From contig CAJWBJ010000008.1 of the NCBI GenBank assembly GCA_913020495.1, positions 1 to 61,336 of the forward strand: a DNA stretch of 61,336 nucleotides. The letters are read 5' to 3'. A model generated the notes under the pieces. That model ran no database searches. It had not been told where the DNA came from and saw nothing but the letters and a program-made list of their open reading frames with translations. Below, in pieces: positions 9,740-17,513 of the stretch (its first letter is position 1; each line of letters opens with the position of its first letter). A program made the translations under genes and the position numbers. This stretch comes from an uncultured Oleiphilus sp. (GTDB lineage: Bacteria > Pseudomonadota > Gammaproteobacteria > Pseudomonadales > Oleiphilaceae).

Positions 9740-10246
9740 CTAAGAAGGCTTTAATTGGTGCTTGATGAGTGGGAGGTAGACTTCTTCTCGGATACGCCAA
9801 CTGTTGTCATAACCATATAAGTCTAGGTATCGACGACCATTAATTAACGGCGGGATATCTCCAATAAACCCGTTGGCAGTTGGAAGTAGCTTAACAATAA
9901 CATCTTTATCGCTATCAGTAGGGTGAAGCAATTTAAGTGTTAAAAAAGCTTGTGAGGGCATTTTATCTGCTTCAATTCTAACGAGAGCGATACCTTCGTT
10001 TAGAGTGACTACAGGAGTAATACCAAGATTTATTGCAAGCTTGTCTTGTTCAATAGTTTGGTTAATAGCGATCCCGTCTTTATAGTAGTTATCACTAACT
10101 AGTGAGTCTCTACCGACTACTGCAACAGTGATCATTATGCTGCTTAATATGACGGATGCAATTGGTACGCTCAATACAAACCAGAGCCAAGGCTGTTTAT
10201 ACCATGGGTTTCCAGCATGCGAGTTTATATCGGTCATTGTGTTCAT
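9740..10246 (-). CDS. ccoH: FixH/CcoH family protein
   Basis: A 168-residue protein with one membrane helix at about residues 20-44 and a periplasmic domain containing the DNYYKDG motif typical of FixH/CcoH. CcoH interacts with the assembling oxidase and stabilises it. It is 7 bases upstream of ccoI and 29 bases downstream of ccoG in the usual ccoGHIS order. The second in-frame ATG (codon 4) is an alternative start. Confidence 0.9.
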   Translation of the reverse strand: MNTMTDINSHAGNPWYKQPWLWFVLSVPIASVILSSIMITVAVVGRDSLVSDNYYKDGIAINQTIEQDKLAINLGITPVVTLNEGIALVRIEADKMPSQAFLTLKLLHPTDSDKDVIVKLLPTANGFIGDIPPLINGRRYLDLYGYDNSWRIREEVYLPLIKHQLKPS

Positions 10247-10275
10247 CCTAATCCTGTTGTCTTGTAGTTTTGAGT

Positions 10276-11715
10276 TTAATCAGCTGTTCCAAGGAAGCGG
10301 CTTTCACTGGTCGCGCTTAACTCTTCATTTAGTGCTTGTACAGTGAATTCGATAGTGTAATGGTTTGTTTTCATTTTCTCTGGGTCAGCTTCAATGCTAG
10401 TTGGTAAGATATAGACTTCACCAGATTTTACGCTAACTTGAGTCTGTGTCGTTATGTGTAGGCTCTCAATGCCTTCAACACTAATTTCAAACTCCATATT
10501 ATGGTCAGACATGTTCATTATCTTTAAGATATACGAGTTTTCGATCTTACCCAGACCTGTTAACTGGTATAAGGCTCCACGGTCTTTAATAACGTCCAGC
10601 TCAAGGGGCACGCGAGTAATGATAGAGTAAGCAAAAGAACAGATCATTAAGCTGAGAACAACGGCATAAGCAACTGATTTAGGTCTAAGAATACGGCTTT
10701 CTTTGCCTTCAAGTTTTTTTTCTGTTGTGTAAGAGATTAAACCCGGTGGGTATTTCATTTTATCCATAATTGAATCGCAGGCATCGATACATAATGCACA
10801 GCCAATGCATTCGTATTGCAGGCCGTCACGGATATCAATACCTGTTGGGCAGACTTGTACGCATAAGTTACAGTCAATACAGTCACCTAAGTCTTTATCT
10901 TTGTAGTCAGTATTCCGTTTTCGACTGCCTCGAGGGTCGCCACGATCTGCATCGTATGAAACCACTAGTGTGTTCTCATCGAACATAACGGATTGAAAAC
11001 GGGCGTATGGGCACATGTACATGCAGACTTGCTCTCTGAGCCAGCCAGCATTGATATAGGTGGCAAGTGTAAAGAAGCCAATCCAAAAAAGAGACCATCC
11101 ATCGGTAACGTTAAGTGTAAATAGGTCGGGTACAAGTTCTCTTACAGGGTAGAAGTAGCCTACGAAAGTTAAGCCAGTACCAAATGCAACAAATAGCCAA
11201 AGTACGTGTTTGGTTACTTTTTTTGCGAGTTTTTGGATACTGAAATCGGCCTTATCAAGTTTTATACGTTGATTTCGACTGCCTTCAACTTTCTCTTCGA
11301 TCCACATATAAATGAAAGTCCAAGAGGTTTGAGGGCAGGTGTAGCCACACCATATTCGGCCAAATAGCGTTGTAACAAAAAACAAACCGAAGGCACAGAT
11401 GATCAACAATAATGATAGCAATACAAATTCTTGCGGCCAAAAGGTGATGCCAAAAATATGAAACTGGCGAGCAGGGAGGTCAAAGTGTACGATTTGTTGA
11501 CCGTTTATGGATATCCAGCAGATTGAAAAATAAGAAGCGATTAACATCCATAAAGAAAATTTACGAATTTTTTGGAATAAACCAGTAACTTTTTTTGCAT
11601 AGATTTTTGTGCGGGAGGCGTAGAGGTCGGTGGTCGTTACCCCCTTAGACTTGCCATAAACTTCAAGCTTCTGAGTGCCTGGGTCGATTTGTATTACTGG
11701 AATTTTTTTAGACAT
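10276..11715 (-). CDS. ccoG: cbb3 oxidase accessory protein CcoG (iron-sulfur)
   Basis: CcoG is a 479-residue membrane protein thought to act as a cupric reductase in copper delivery to cbb3 oxidase. Several helices occur in the first half, with CGYTCPQTSW between helices. Two [4Fe-4S] ferredoxin motifs follow (CIDCNLCVQVCP and CIGCALCIDAC). The last part is a periplasmic immunoglobulin-like domain (FixG C-terminal type). It begins a second unit after the ccoP terminator. Confidence 0.95.
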   Translation of the reverse strand: MSKKIPVIQIDPGTQKLEVYGKSKGVTTTDLYASRTKIYAKKVTGLFQKIRKFSLWMLIASYFSICWISINGQQIVHFDLPARQFHIFGITFWPQEFVLLSLLLIICAFGLFFVTTLFGRIWCGYTCPQTSWTFIYMWIEEKVEGSRNQRIKLDKADFSIQKLAKKVTKHVLWLFVAFGTGLTFVGYFYPVRELVPDLFTLNVTDGWSLFWIGFFTLATYINAGWLREQVCMYMCPYARFQSVMFDENTLVVSYDADRGDPRGSRKRNTDYKDKDLGDCIDCNLCVQVCPTGIDIRDGLQYECIGCALCIDACDSIMDKMKYPPGLISYTTEKKLEGKESRILRPKSVAYAVVLSLMICSFAYSIITRVPLELDVIKDRGALYQLTGLGKIENSYILKIMNMSDHNMEFEISVEGIESLHITTQTQVSVKSGEVYILPTSIEADPEKMKTNHYTIEFTVQALNEELSATSESRFLGTAD

Positions 11716-11834
11716 AAATAAATCGCATCTGAAAATTCTTTGGTAAAGCTAAGGTCTTTTTTGTAAGTGCTCTATCTTACCTTAAATTCAGGAGGGATTA
11801 TTTACTTGAATCAGAAGGGGGAAGCACTTAAAGC
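11716..11834 (-). promoter_or_regulatory. ccoG leader region
   Basis: The 119 bases between the ccoP terminator and the ccoG start should hold the ccoG promoter and leader. No Fnr-type box is visible. A segment at 11765-11775 can pair perfectly over 9 bp with the 5' arm of the upstream terminator. Confidence 0.3.
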
Positions 11835-11870
11835 AAAAAGGTGCATCTATTAATTGCTAAATAGAGCACC
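11835..11870 (-). terminator. Rho-independent terminator after ccoP
   Basis: Read on the minus strand, GGTGCTCTATT (plus 11860-11870) pairs with AATAGATGCACC (plus 11840-11851) with one bulged base, followed by TTTTT (plus 11835-11839). It ends the ccoNOQP transcript before ccoG. Confidence 0.8.
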
Positions 11871-11888
11871 CTTATTTTGAGTAGTGTC

Positions 11889-12782
11889 TTACTTGTTTGA
11901 AAGACTATAAACGTAAGCCGTTAAAACATGAATTTTATTTTCGTCAAGCATGTCTTTTTGTGCTGGCATCATTCCTGCGCGACCAAAAGTAATTGTTTGG
12001 TTGATTTTAGCTGCGGTACTACCATACAACCAAACATTATCAGTTAGGTCGGGTGCACCCGCTGCTTTGTTACCTTTAGCGTCGGCACCATGGCAAGCTG
12101 CACAAGCTGTTTGGAACATTTGGCTGCCTTTTTTGGCTGCTTTAATGTCATCAGTACGATCGCTAAAAGATAGCAAATAGTGCGTCAGGTTGCTTACATC
12201 TGCTTTATTCATCGCAGGATTCAAACCTTTGGCAGGCATTTGGCCTGTTCGACCATGAGTTATGGTTTCTTTTATCGTGGCTGCATCACCGCCATATAAC
12301 CAGTTATTATCAGTTAAATTAGGGAAGCCTAATGCGCCCCGACCTGTTGAACCGTGACAAAGTGAGCAGTTATTTGCGAATAAGCGTTGACCAATTTTCA
12401 TCGCTTCAGCATCTTTAGCTAGCTCTTCAACAGGTTTTGCTGCTAGAGCTGTAAAGATAGGTTCATATTTTTCGTTTGCTTCTTTTATTTCTTGTTCCCA
12501 GTGACCGGTAGATGTCCAGTCCAAATACCCCTTATAATTACCAAGACCGGGGTAAAGAAAATAGTAAGCCAAGCCAAAAACAACAGTTGCCATAAACATA
12601 TGGAACCACCATTTAGGTAAGGGGTTGTCATATTCTTCGATTCCATCGAAGGAATGGCCCATTTTTTGTTCAGTTTCAGTGTCTGATGTTTGGCTTTTGC
12701 GTGTCGCGTAAAGTAACCACACACAGCCAAATATAACGCCAAGGCTGATAATCGAAGTCCAATAGCTCCAAAAACTAGTCAT
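11889..12782 (-). CDS. ccoP: cbb3-type cytochrome c oxidase subunit CcoP (diheme)
   Basis: CcoP carries electrons to subunit CcoO/CcoN. The 297-residue protein has two N-terminal membrane helices (about residues 8-25 and 59-78) and a periplasmic part with two heme c sites, CSLCH at 139-143 and CAACH at 227-231. Methionine ligand regions are seen in GQMPAKG and GMMPAQ. Its 5' end overlaps ccoQ by 8 bases. It is the last gene before a terminator. Confidence 0.97.
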   Translation of the reverse strand: MTSFWSYWTSIISLGVIFGCVWLLYATRKSQTSDTETEQKMGHSFDGIEEYDNPLPKWWFHMFMATVVFGLAYYFLYPGLGNYKGYLDWTSTGHWEQEIKEANEKYEPIFTALAAKPVEELAKDAEAMKIGQRLFANNCSLCHGSTGRGALGFPNLTDNNWLYGGDAATIKETITHGRTGQMPAKGLNPAMNKADVSNLTHYLLSFSDRTDDIKAAKKGSQMFQTACAACHGADAKGNKAAGAPDLTDNVWLYGSTAAKINQTITFGRAGMMPAQKDMLDENKIHVLTAYVYSLSNK

Positions 12783-12960
12783 GATTTTTTCTCTCTTTCT
12801 CGCTCAATGTTCGTTTCGCGATTTTGTCATCCTCAAAGGGCAGGTTGGCTGCATCGTCAAAATCGTCTTTTTTCTTGCTGCTGAAAGCCCATAGACAAAT
12901 GCCTAAAAATACAATCATGACAAGAATGGTTGATAAACCGCGTAACGTGTTGATATCCAT
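12775..12960 (-). CDS. ccoQ: cbb3-type oxidase subunit CcoQ (CcoQ/FixQ)
   Basis: A 61-residue protein with one membrane helix (about residues 9-27) and a charged tail containing NLPFEDD, as in CcoQ/FixQ. It helps hold CcoP in the complex. It lies between ccoO (11 bases) and ccoP (8-base overlap). Confidence 0.93.
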   Translation of the reverse strand: MDINTLRGLSTILVMIVFLGICLWAFSSKKKDDFDDAANLPFEDDKIAKRTLSEKERKNHD

Positions 12961-12971
12961 GTTTATAGTGC

Positions 12972-13577
12972 TTACTTGTTTTTAAGAACGGTGCCCAATT
13001 GCTGCAAGTATGCAACAAGAGCGTCGATTTCTGTTCTACCTTTGACTGCATCGGCAGCACCTGCGATATCGGCATCCGTATAAGGAACGCCTACAGCTCT
13101 AAGTGCTTCCATCTTATCCCCTGTTAATTTGTGATTAACAGTTGCAGTAAATAACCAAGGGTAAGAAGGCATTTTTGACTCAGGAACAACATTTCTCGGG
13201 TTGTATAAATGAGCGCGTTGCCAATCATCACTGTATCGACCACCTACACGGGCAATATCTGGACCTGTTCTTTTTGAACCCCAAAGGAATGGGTGTTCAT
13301 ATACATGCTCTCCAGCTACAGAATAATGGCCGTAACGCTCTGTTTCAGCCCGGAAAGGTCGAATCATTTGAGTGTGGCAAACATGGCAGCCTTCACGGAT
13401 ATAAATATCTCTTCCTTCCAACTCTAAAGCGGTATGAGGCATAAGGCCTTCTACTGGTTCCTGCATTTTTTTGTCAAAGAACAGTGGAACAACTTCAACT
13501 AGAAAACCAAAGCTAATGGCGATAACGATCAACGGGATCATAATGCCTAGATTTTTTTCAATAATGTCATGATTCAT
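12972..13577 (-). CDS. ccoO: cbb3-type cytochrome c oxidase subunit CcoO (monoheme)
   Basis: CcoO is the membrane-bound monoheme cytochrome c of the oxidase. The 201-residue protein has one N-terminal helix (about residues 11-33) and the heme c site CHVCH at 64-68, followed by the conserved [17 protein letters not shown] region. Met ligand candidates occur in [10 protein letters not shown]. It follows ccoN by 12 bases. Confidence 0.97.
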   Translation of the reverse strand: MNHDIIEKNLGIMIPLIVIAISFGFLVEVVPLFFDKKMQEPVEGLMPHTALELEGRDIYIREGCHVCHTQMIRPFRAETERYGHYSVAGEHVYEHPFLWGSKRTGPDIARVGGRYSDDWQRAHLYNPRNVVPESKMPSYPWLFTATVNHKLTGDKMEALRAVGVPYTDADIAGAADAVKGRTEIDALVAYLQQLGTVLKNK

Positions 13578-13589
13578 TGAGTCGTGCTC

Positions 13590-15017
13590 CTAGGCGGTTT
13601 CAGTAACGGTGTCGAGTGCTTTGGCATCTTGTTGCTTAACTGTTAACCAAACGTTAACTGCCATAACAAGCATGCCTGCAAGGAAGATTACTCCGCCAAT
13701 CATTCTCACTAAATAGCCCATATGGCTTGCCTCTAGTGACTCAACAAAGCTGTAAGTTAGGGTCCCATCTTCGTTGACTGCACGCCACATCAAACCTTGC
13801 ATAATTCCGTTAACCCACATTGCCGCAATATACAGAACCGTGCCCGCTGTCGCTAACCAGAAGTGAAGGTTGATCATTGATATGCTGTACATTTCTTTCA
13901 GGTCAAACAATTTCGGGATTAAGTGATAAATTGCGCCGATAGAAACCATCGCTACCCAACCTAAAGCGCCAGAGTGAACATGACCGACTGTCCAGTCAGT
14001 GTTATGTGATAATGCGTTTACGGTTTTTATCGCCATCATTGGCCCTTCGAAAGTTGACATTCCATAGAAGGATAATGAAACGACTAAGAATCGAAGGATT
14101 GGATCGGTGCGTAATTTGTGCCAAGCACCAGATAGGGTCATCATGCCGTTAATCATGCCGCCCCAAGAAGGTGCGAGAAGAATGAGTGACATGACCATTC
14201 CAGCGCTTTGAGCCCAATCTGGAAGAGCACTGTAATGGAGGTGATGAGACCCAGCCCAAACATACAAAGAAATCAGCGCCCAAAAGTGGACAATTGATAA
14301 GCGGTAAGAGTAAATAGGGCGATTGGTTTGCTTGGGAACGAAGTAATACATTATGCCTAAAAAGCCAGCTGTAAGGAAGAAGCCAACAGCGTTATGGCCG
14401 TACCACCACTGAATCATCGCATCCACGGTACCAGCGTATATAGAGTAGGATTTCCACATTGTTACAGGAATGGCTAAGCTATTGCCGATATGTAGGATAG
14501 CAACGGTGATAATGAAAGCACCAAAGAACCAGTTTGCAACATAGATGTGCTTGGCTTTTCGCTTCATAATTGTGCCAAAGAAAAGCACGGCATAAGCAAC
14601 CCAAACTACAGTGATTAAAACATCGATTGGCCATTCAAGTTCAGCGTATTCTTTTGCGCTGGTTAAGCCCATAGGTAATGTCACTACTGCGCCTACTATC
14701 ACTAACTGCCATCCCCAAAATATGAATGAGGCTAAGCTGTCAGATATTAATCTCGCTTGGCAAGTTCTCTGGACAACATAAAGTGATGTCGCAAATAATG
14801 CACTACCGCCAAAAGCAAAGATAACTGCATTAGTATGCAGTGGACGAATACGGCCAAAGCTTAACCATGGTGTATCGAAGTTTAGTACAGGCCATACCAA
14901 TTGTGCTGCGATAAGCACACCAACGGCCATGCCGATGATGCCCCATACAACAGTCATAATGGCAAACTGCCTCACAACTTTGTAGTTATAGGTTATTTGA
15001 TTGATCTCTTTGCTCAT
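13590..15017 (-). CDS. ccoN: cbb3-type cytochrome c oxidase subunit CcoN (catalytic)
   Basis: CcoN is the catalytic heme-copper subunit that reduces oxygen to water with high affinity. The 475 residues contain about 12 helices. Conserved histidine regions are visible: [10 protein letters not shown] (low-spin heme), WWYGHNAV (CuB and the cross-linked Tyr), [13 protein letters not shown], and [10 protein letters not shown] (high-spin and low-spin hemes). It is the first gene of ccoNOQP and has an Fnr box in its upstream gap. Confidence 0.98.
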   Translation of the reverse strand: MSKEINQITYNYKVVRQFAIMTVVWGIIGMAVGVLIAAQLVWPVLNFDTPWLSFGRIRPLHTNAVIFAFGGSALFATSLYVVQRTCQARLISDSLASFIFWGWQLVIVGAVVTLPMGLTSAKEYAELEWPIDVLITVVWVAYAVLFFGTIMKRKAKHIYVANWFFGAFIITVAILHIGNSLAIPVTMWKSYSIYAGTVDAMIQWWYGHNAVGFFLTAGFLGIMYYFVPKQTNRPIYSYRLSIVHFWALISLYVWAGSHHLHYSALPDWAQSAGMVMSLILLAPSWGGMINGMMTLSGAWHKLRTDPILRFLVVSLSFYGMSTFEGPMMAIKTVNALSHNTDWTVGHVHSGALGWVAMVSIGAIYHLIPKLFDLKEMYSISMINLHFWLATAGTVLYIAAMWVNGIMQGLMWRAVNEDGTLTYSFVESLEASHMGYLVRMIGGVIFLAGMLVMAVNVWLTVKQQDAKALDTVTETA

Positions 15018-15369
15018 TGTTGGTGATCCATTCGTTAGTACTGGTAAAGTTTACGGCTCTAGTTTTCTGCTATGCGAAATAGCTTAGTGTAGTTGAATAA
15101 AATGATTTAGCAGTCAAATTTGTTTAAAAAACAACCATATTTTGGTGTTTGTATGTCGAATTTATTCATAGCTACAGTTAATCGGGCAGGGTACTGATTG
15201 AGCGCATCAAAATCAATCAAAGAGTTAAAAATTATCCATCCAGCTGGCTTTAATTGATTTATATCAAGTTGTTTTGAGGGTAAATGTTTGCAAAGTGGTG
15301 GGGGGTGGTTTTTTATTGATATATGTCACGCATTTAGTCGTTTGAAAGTGCGTAAAATTATTGGGATGT
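15018..15369. other. 352-base gap between ccoN and fnr: ccoN control region
   Basis: No gene is seen. It holds the Fnr box listed separately and AT-rich sequence between the box and ccoN. If the box acts at -41.5, transcription would start near 15219, leaving a leader of about 200 bases before ccoN. Confidence 0.7.
15254..15267 (-). promoter_or_regulatory. Fnr/Anr box upstream of ccoN
   Basis: TTGATTTATATCAA matches the Fnr consensus TTGAT-N4-ATCAA in all ten fixed bases. Its centre is about 243 bases before the ccoN start codon, so the leader is long. The regulator gene ends 103 bases further out. Confidence 0.85.
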
Positions 15370-16125
15370 TTAATAATTTGCTAATAAACGTAGTTTTTCG
15401 ATATCTATAATATCAAGCTCTTTATTTTCAATAGTTATGATTTTTGTCTTCTGGAGTTTGGTGAAGGTACGGCTTAAAGTCTCACGGCGAAGACCTAAGA
15501 AGTTTGCTATGTCGTCACGGGTCATTGCTAAAAAGATGTTTAGCTTCAATATGTCTTTGTTTGAATTACGTTCAGCGACATTAAGAATAAATGCAGCTAG
15601 GCGTTCTTCGGCATTATTTCGCCCAGCATAGGATGTAAATTGCAGGTGCATGGTATAGCACTGATTACTGAGCAATTTGATTAGATTGTTTTGAAATGAT
15701 GGGATCATTTGAGCAATGTCGTCAAGCCCCTTCATTGACATGTCACATGTGGTTGCATTGTCTATTGCGACGGCACTTAGGATATGTATTTCAGTTGAAA
15801 TAGCTTCGTCACCCAGTAATTCACCGGGGAAACGAAAGCCAACCACTTGTTGTAACCCTTTGCTTGTCGTTTTAACTAATTTGACCGTACCAGAAGTTAG
15901 CGCATAGATTGAATTTAGAGGGTCTCCCTTTTTATAGAGGTATTCACCCGCTAATATGGGGGTTCGACGCTCCAGAATACTATGAGTCTGATCAAAAGAT
16001 TGGTCTCCAAACGAAATCGGTTTACAAACATCATCTAAAGCACAGTCCTGACATGCAATATGACCACTTTCCTTAACTTCAGGGTGTTTGGCGTTTTTGG
16101 TGGGGTTCTTCATGTGCTGATTCAT
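15370..16125 (-). CDS. fnr: Fnr/Anr oxygen-sensing transcription regulator
   Basis: A 251-residue Crp/Fnr protein that in this family senses oxygen through a [4Fe-4S] cluster and activates genes such as ccoN. Cluster cysteines are visible at Cys25, Cys28 and Cys34 (CxxCx5C) and Cys127, matching FNR Cys20, 23, 29 and 122. The recognition helix has LGLRRETLSRTF with the Glu, Ser and Arg that read TTGAT. It lies upstream of and on the same strand as the cco genes. The start used gives an N-terminus about five residues longer than E. coli FNR. Confidence 0.95.
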   Translation of the reverse strand: MNQHMKNPTKNAKHPEVKESGHIACQDCALDDVCKPISFGDQSFDQTHSILERRTPILAGEYLYKKGDPLNSIYALTSGTVKLVKTTSKGLQQVVGFRFPGELLGDEAISTEIHILSAVAIDNATTCDMSMKGLDDIAQMIPSFQNNLIKLLSNQCYTMHLQFTSYAGRNNAEERLAAFILNVAERNSNKDILKLNIFLAMTRDDIANFLGLRRETLSRTFTKLQKTKIITIENKELDIIDIEKLRLLANY

Positions 16126-16158
16126 TTGACTCTAAATGATATGTGAACTTGATAGGCT

Positions 16159-16446
16159 TTAATAAGGTAGCTCTAACACTGTAACCTTCTCTGTTTTCTC
16201 AAGCATTAAATTTAACTCATCCATCATGCCTTTACGTTCAGGAGAACTAAGCCATACCTGCCAGTCTTGCAAGCTGCGCCAGTTACAAAGTACTACTCTG
16301 TGCCGCTTATTTTGAATATCCTTTAACGACTCTCCAGAAATAAACCCTGGAGCTTGAATTGCTTTTTGAAGCGTTTGCTTGGCGGTAACTTCATAATTTG
16401 ATTCTAATGATTCTGCGATGAATCGTTCGATAATGACGCGTATCAT
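16159..16446 (-). CDS. Antibiotic biosynthesis monooxygenase (ABM) fold protein
   Basis: A 95-residue protein with the ferredoxin-like ABM pattern: IRVIIERFI at the start, an FISGESLKD turn, HRVVLCNWRSLQDWQVWLSSPER in the middle, and a final strand KVTVLELPY. Small proteins of this group are often of unknown role; heme-degrading or quinone monooxygenase activity is possible in the family but not shown here. It lies 33 bases upstream of fnr on the same strand, so they may be cotranscribed. Confidence 0.7.
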   Translation of the reverse strand: MIRVIIERFIAESLESNYEVTAKQTLQKAIQAPGFISGESLKDIQNKRHRVVLCNWRSLQDWQVWLSSPERKGMMDELNLMLEKTEKVTVLELPY

Positions 16447-16529
16447 GTGTAGCCTATTAAATAGTTGTTTAAAATTAGCTTTGTTTCAAAACATAAGTTG
16501 TTTCTTGAGTATAGTTTAAAGTGAGAATT

Positions 16530-16757
16530 ATGGAATACAAATACAAACTAGATACATTGGGCCTTTATTGCCCTGAGCCCATTATGATGCTGCATTCTAA
16601 AGTTGCAGAAATGGAGGCGGGAGAGTTGGTGCAAGTTGTAGCATCTGACCCTGCAACAAAGCGGGATATTCCTAAATTTTGCCGATTCTTAGGGCATGAG
16701 TTAGTATCACAGGAAGAAAATGATCAAAAATTTTTCTATGTCATTAAAAAAAGCTAA
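16530..16757 (+). CDS. tusA: TusA-type sulfur carrier protein
   Basis: TusA accepts sulfur from IscS on its cysteine and passes it to the TusBCD relay for 2-thiouridine of tRNA or to molybdenum cofactor synthesis. The 75-residue protein has the signature LDTLGLYCPEPIMM with catalytic Cys14, and the core SDPATKRDIPKFCRFLGHEL, very like E. coli TusA. I chose the ATG at 16530 over the GTG at 16521 because TusA proteins start close to the first strand. It is divergent from the ABM gene. Confidence 0.92.
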   Translation: MEYKYKLDTLGLYCPEPIMMLHSKVAEMEAGELVQVVASDPATKRDIPKFCRFLGHELVSQEENDQKFFYVIKKS

Positions 16758-16970
16758 AAATTGCAATCTCAATTCCTCGGAGTAGTACCTCTTTAAAATA
16801 GTCACTACTTTCCTTTTAGTGTTGGGTTATTAATTTCGCGCATATCTAATATTTGATCTACACTTTTAGTTTATATGAAAATATAAGTGCACTTGGTATT
16901 GCTGCCGATAGTTGCAATTTCTTGGTGCCAAATTAAGGCGTAGTAGTAGGGTTACGGTGAGAATTTATTT

Positions 16971-17513
16971 ATGACAAACTCAGCAGTTGTTCAGTGTGTT
17001 CAGGGTATCTTTGAAGAAGCCTGTACTGGTTTGCTGGAAAGTCTTAGTAACTTGGCAGTCAAGCTAGATAGCTCAAGAGATGATTTAATTGATGTCCCTA
17101 TTGCTTGTATAGATGCAGGTTCTAATGATCTTGAGTTGATTATTTGTTTGCAGTTTCCTGTTTCTGTTTTAGCGCTTACTTATCCGATTCAAGCTGATAT
17201 AACAGGTGTTGATGAAGAACGCCTGGAAGACTGGATTTCAGAGCTTTCAAATCAGTTGGTTGGTCGTGTTAAAAATAAACTTCTGTCACACAACTGTCTA
17301 GTTGATTTGGGTTTACCAACTAGCTACTTTGGTTCAGATGTCAGTCATCTATTATCTAAAAATGGCGAGATTTTCAGCATTTATTTTGATGTTGATGGCG
17401 AAACATGCGCCTTTCATATTTCAATTGAAGTTTTTGAAGAAAGTTTGGTCTTTGAGCTTGAAGAAGATGACGACTCCGAGTCATTAGATGATGGCGAATT
17501 GGAGTTATTTTAA
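16971..17513 (+). CDS. CheX-like phosphatase-fold protein (orphan)
   Basis: A 180-residue protein I place in the CheC/CheX group, which dephosphorylates phospho-receiver domains in chemotaxis and other systems. The evidence is a DWISELSNQLVGRVKNKL helix with Asp87, Glu91 and Asn94 in D-x3-E-x2-N, and LGLPTSYFG with Pro116, 21 residues after the Asn; this is close to the published active-site pattern. A second half-motif is absent, so it is CheX-like rather than CheC. The tail is very acidic (about residues 163-180). No chemotaxis gene is near. It overlaps the 3' end of dsbD by 9 bases on the other strand. Confidence 0.68.
   Translation: MTNSAVVQCVQGIFEEACTGLLESLSNLAVKLDSSRDDLIDVPIACIDAGSNDLELIICLQFPVSVLALTYPIQADITGVDEERLEDWISELSNQLVGRVKNKLLSHNCLVDLGLPTSYFGSDVSHLLSKNGEIFSIYFDVDGETCAFHISIEVFEESLVFELEEDDDSESLDDGELELF

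Noticed and set aside
15316-15329. Second Fnr-like site TTGATATATGTCAC near fnr
   Set aside because: Only one half matches; the other half has two mismatches to ATCAA.
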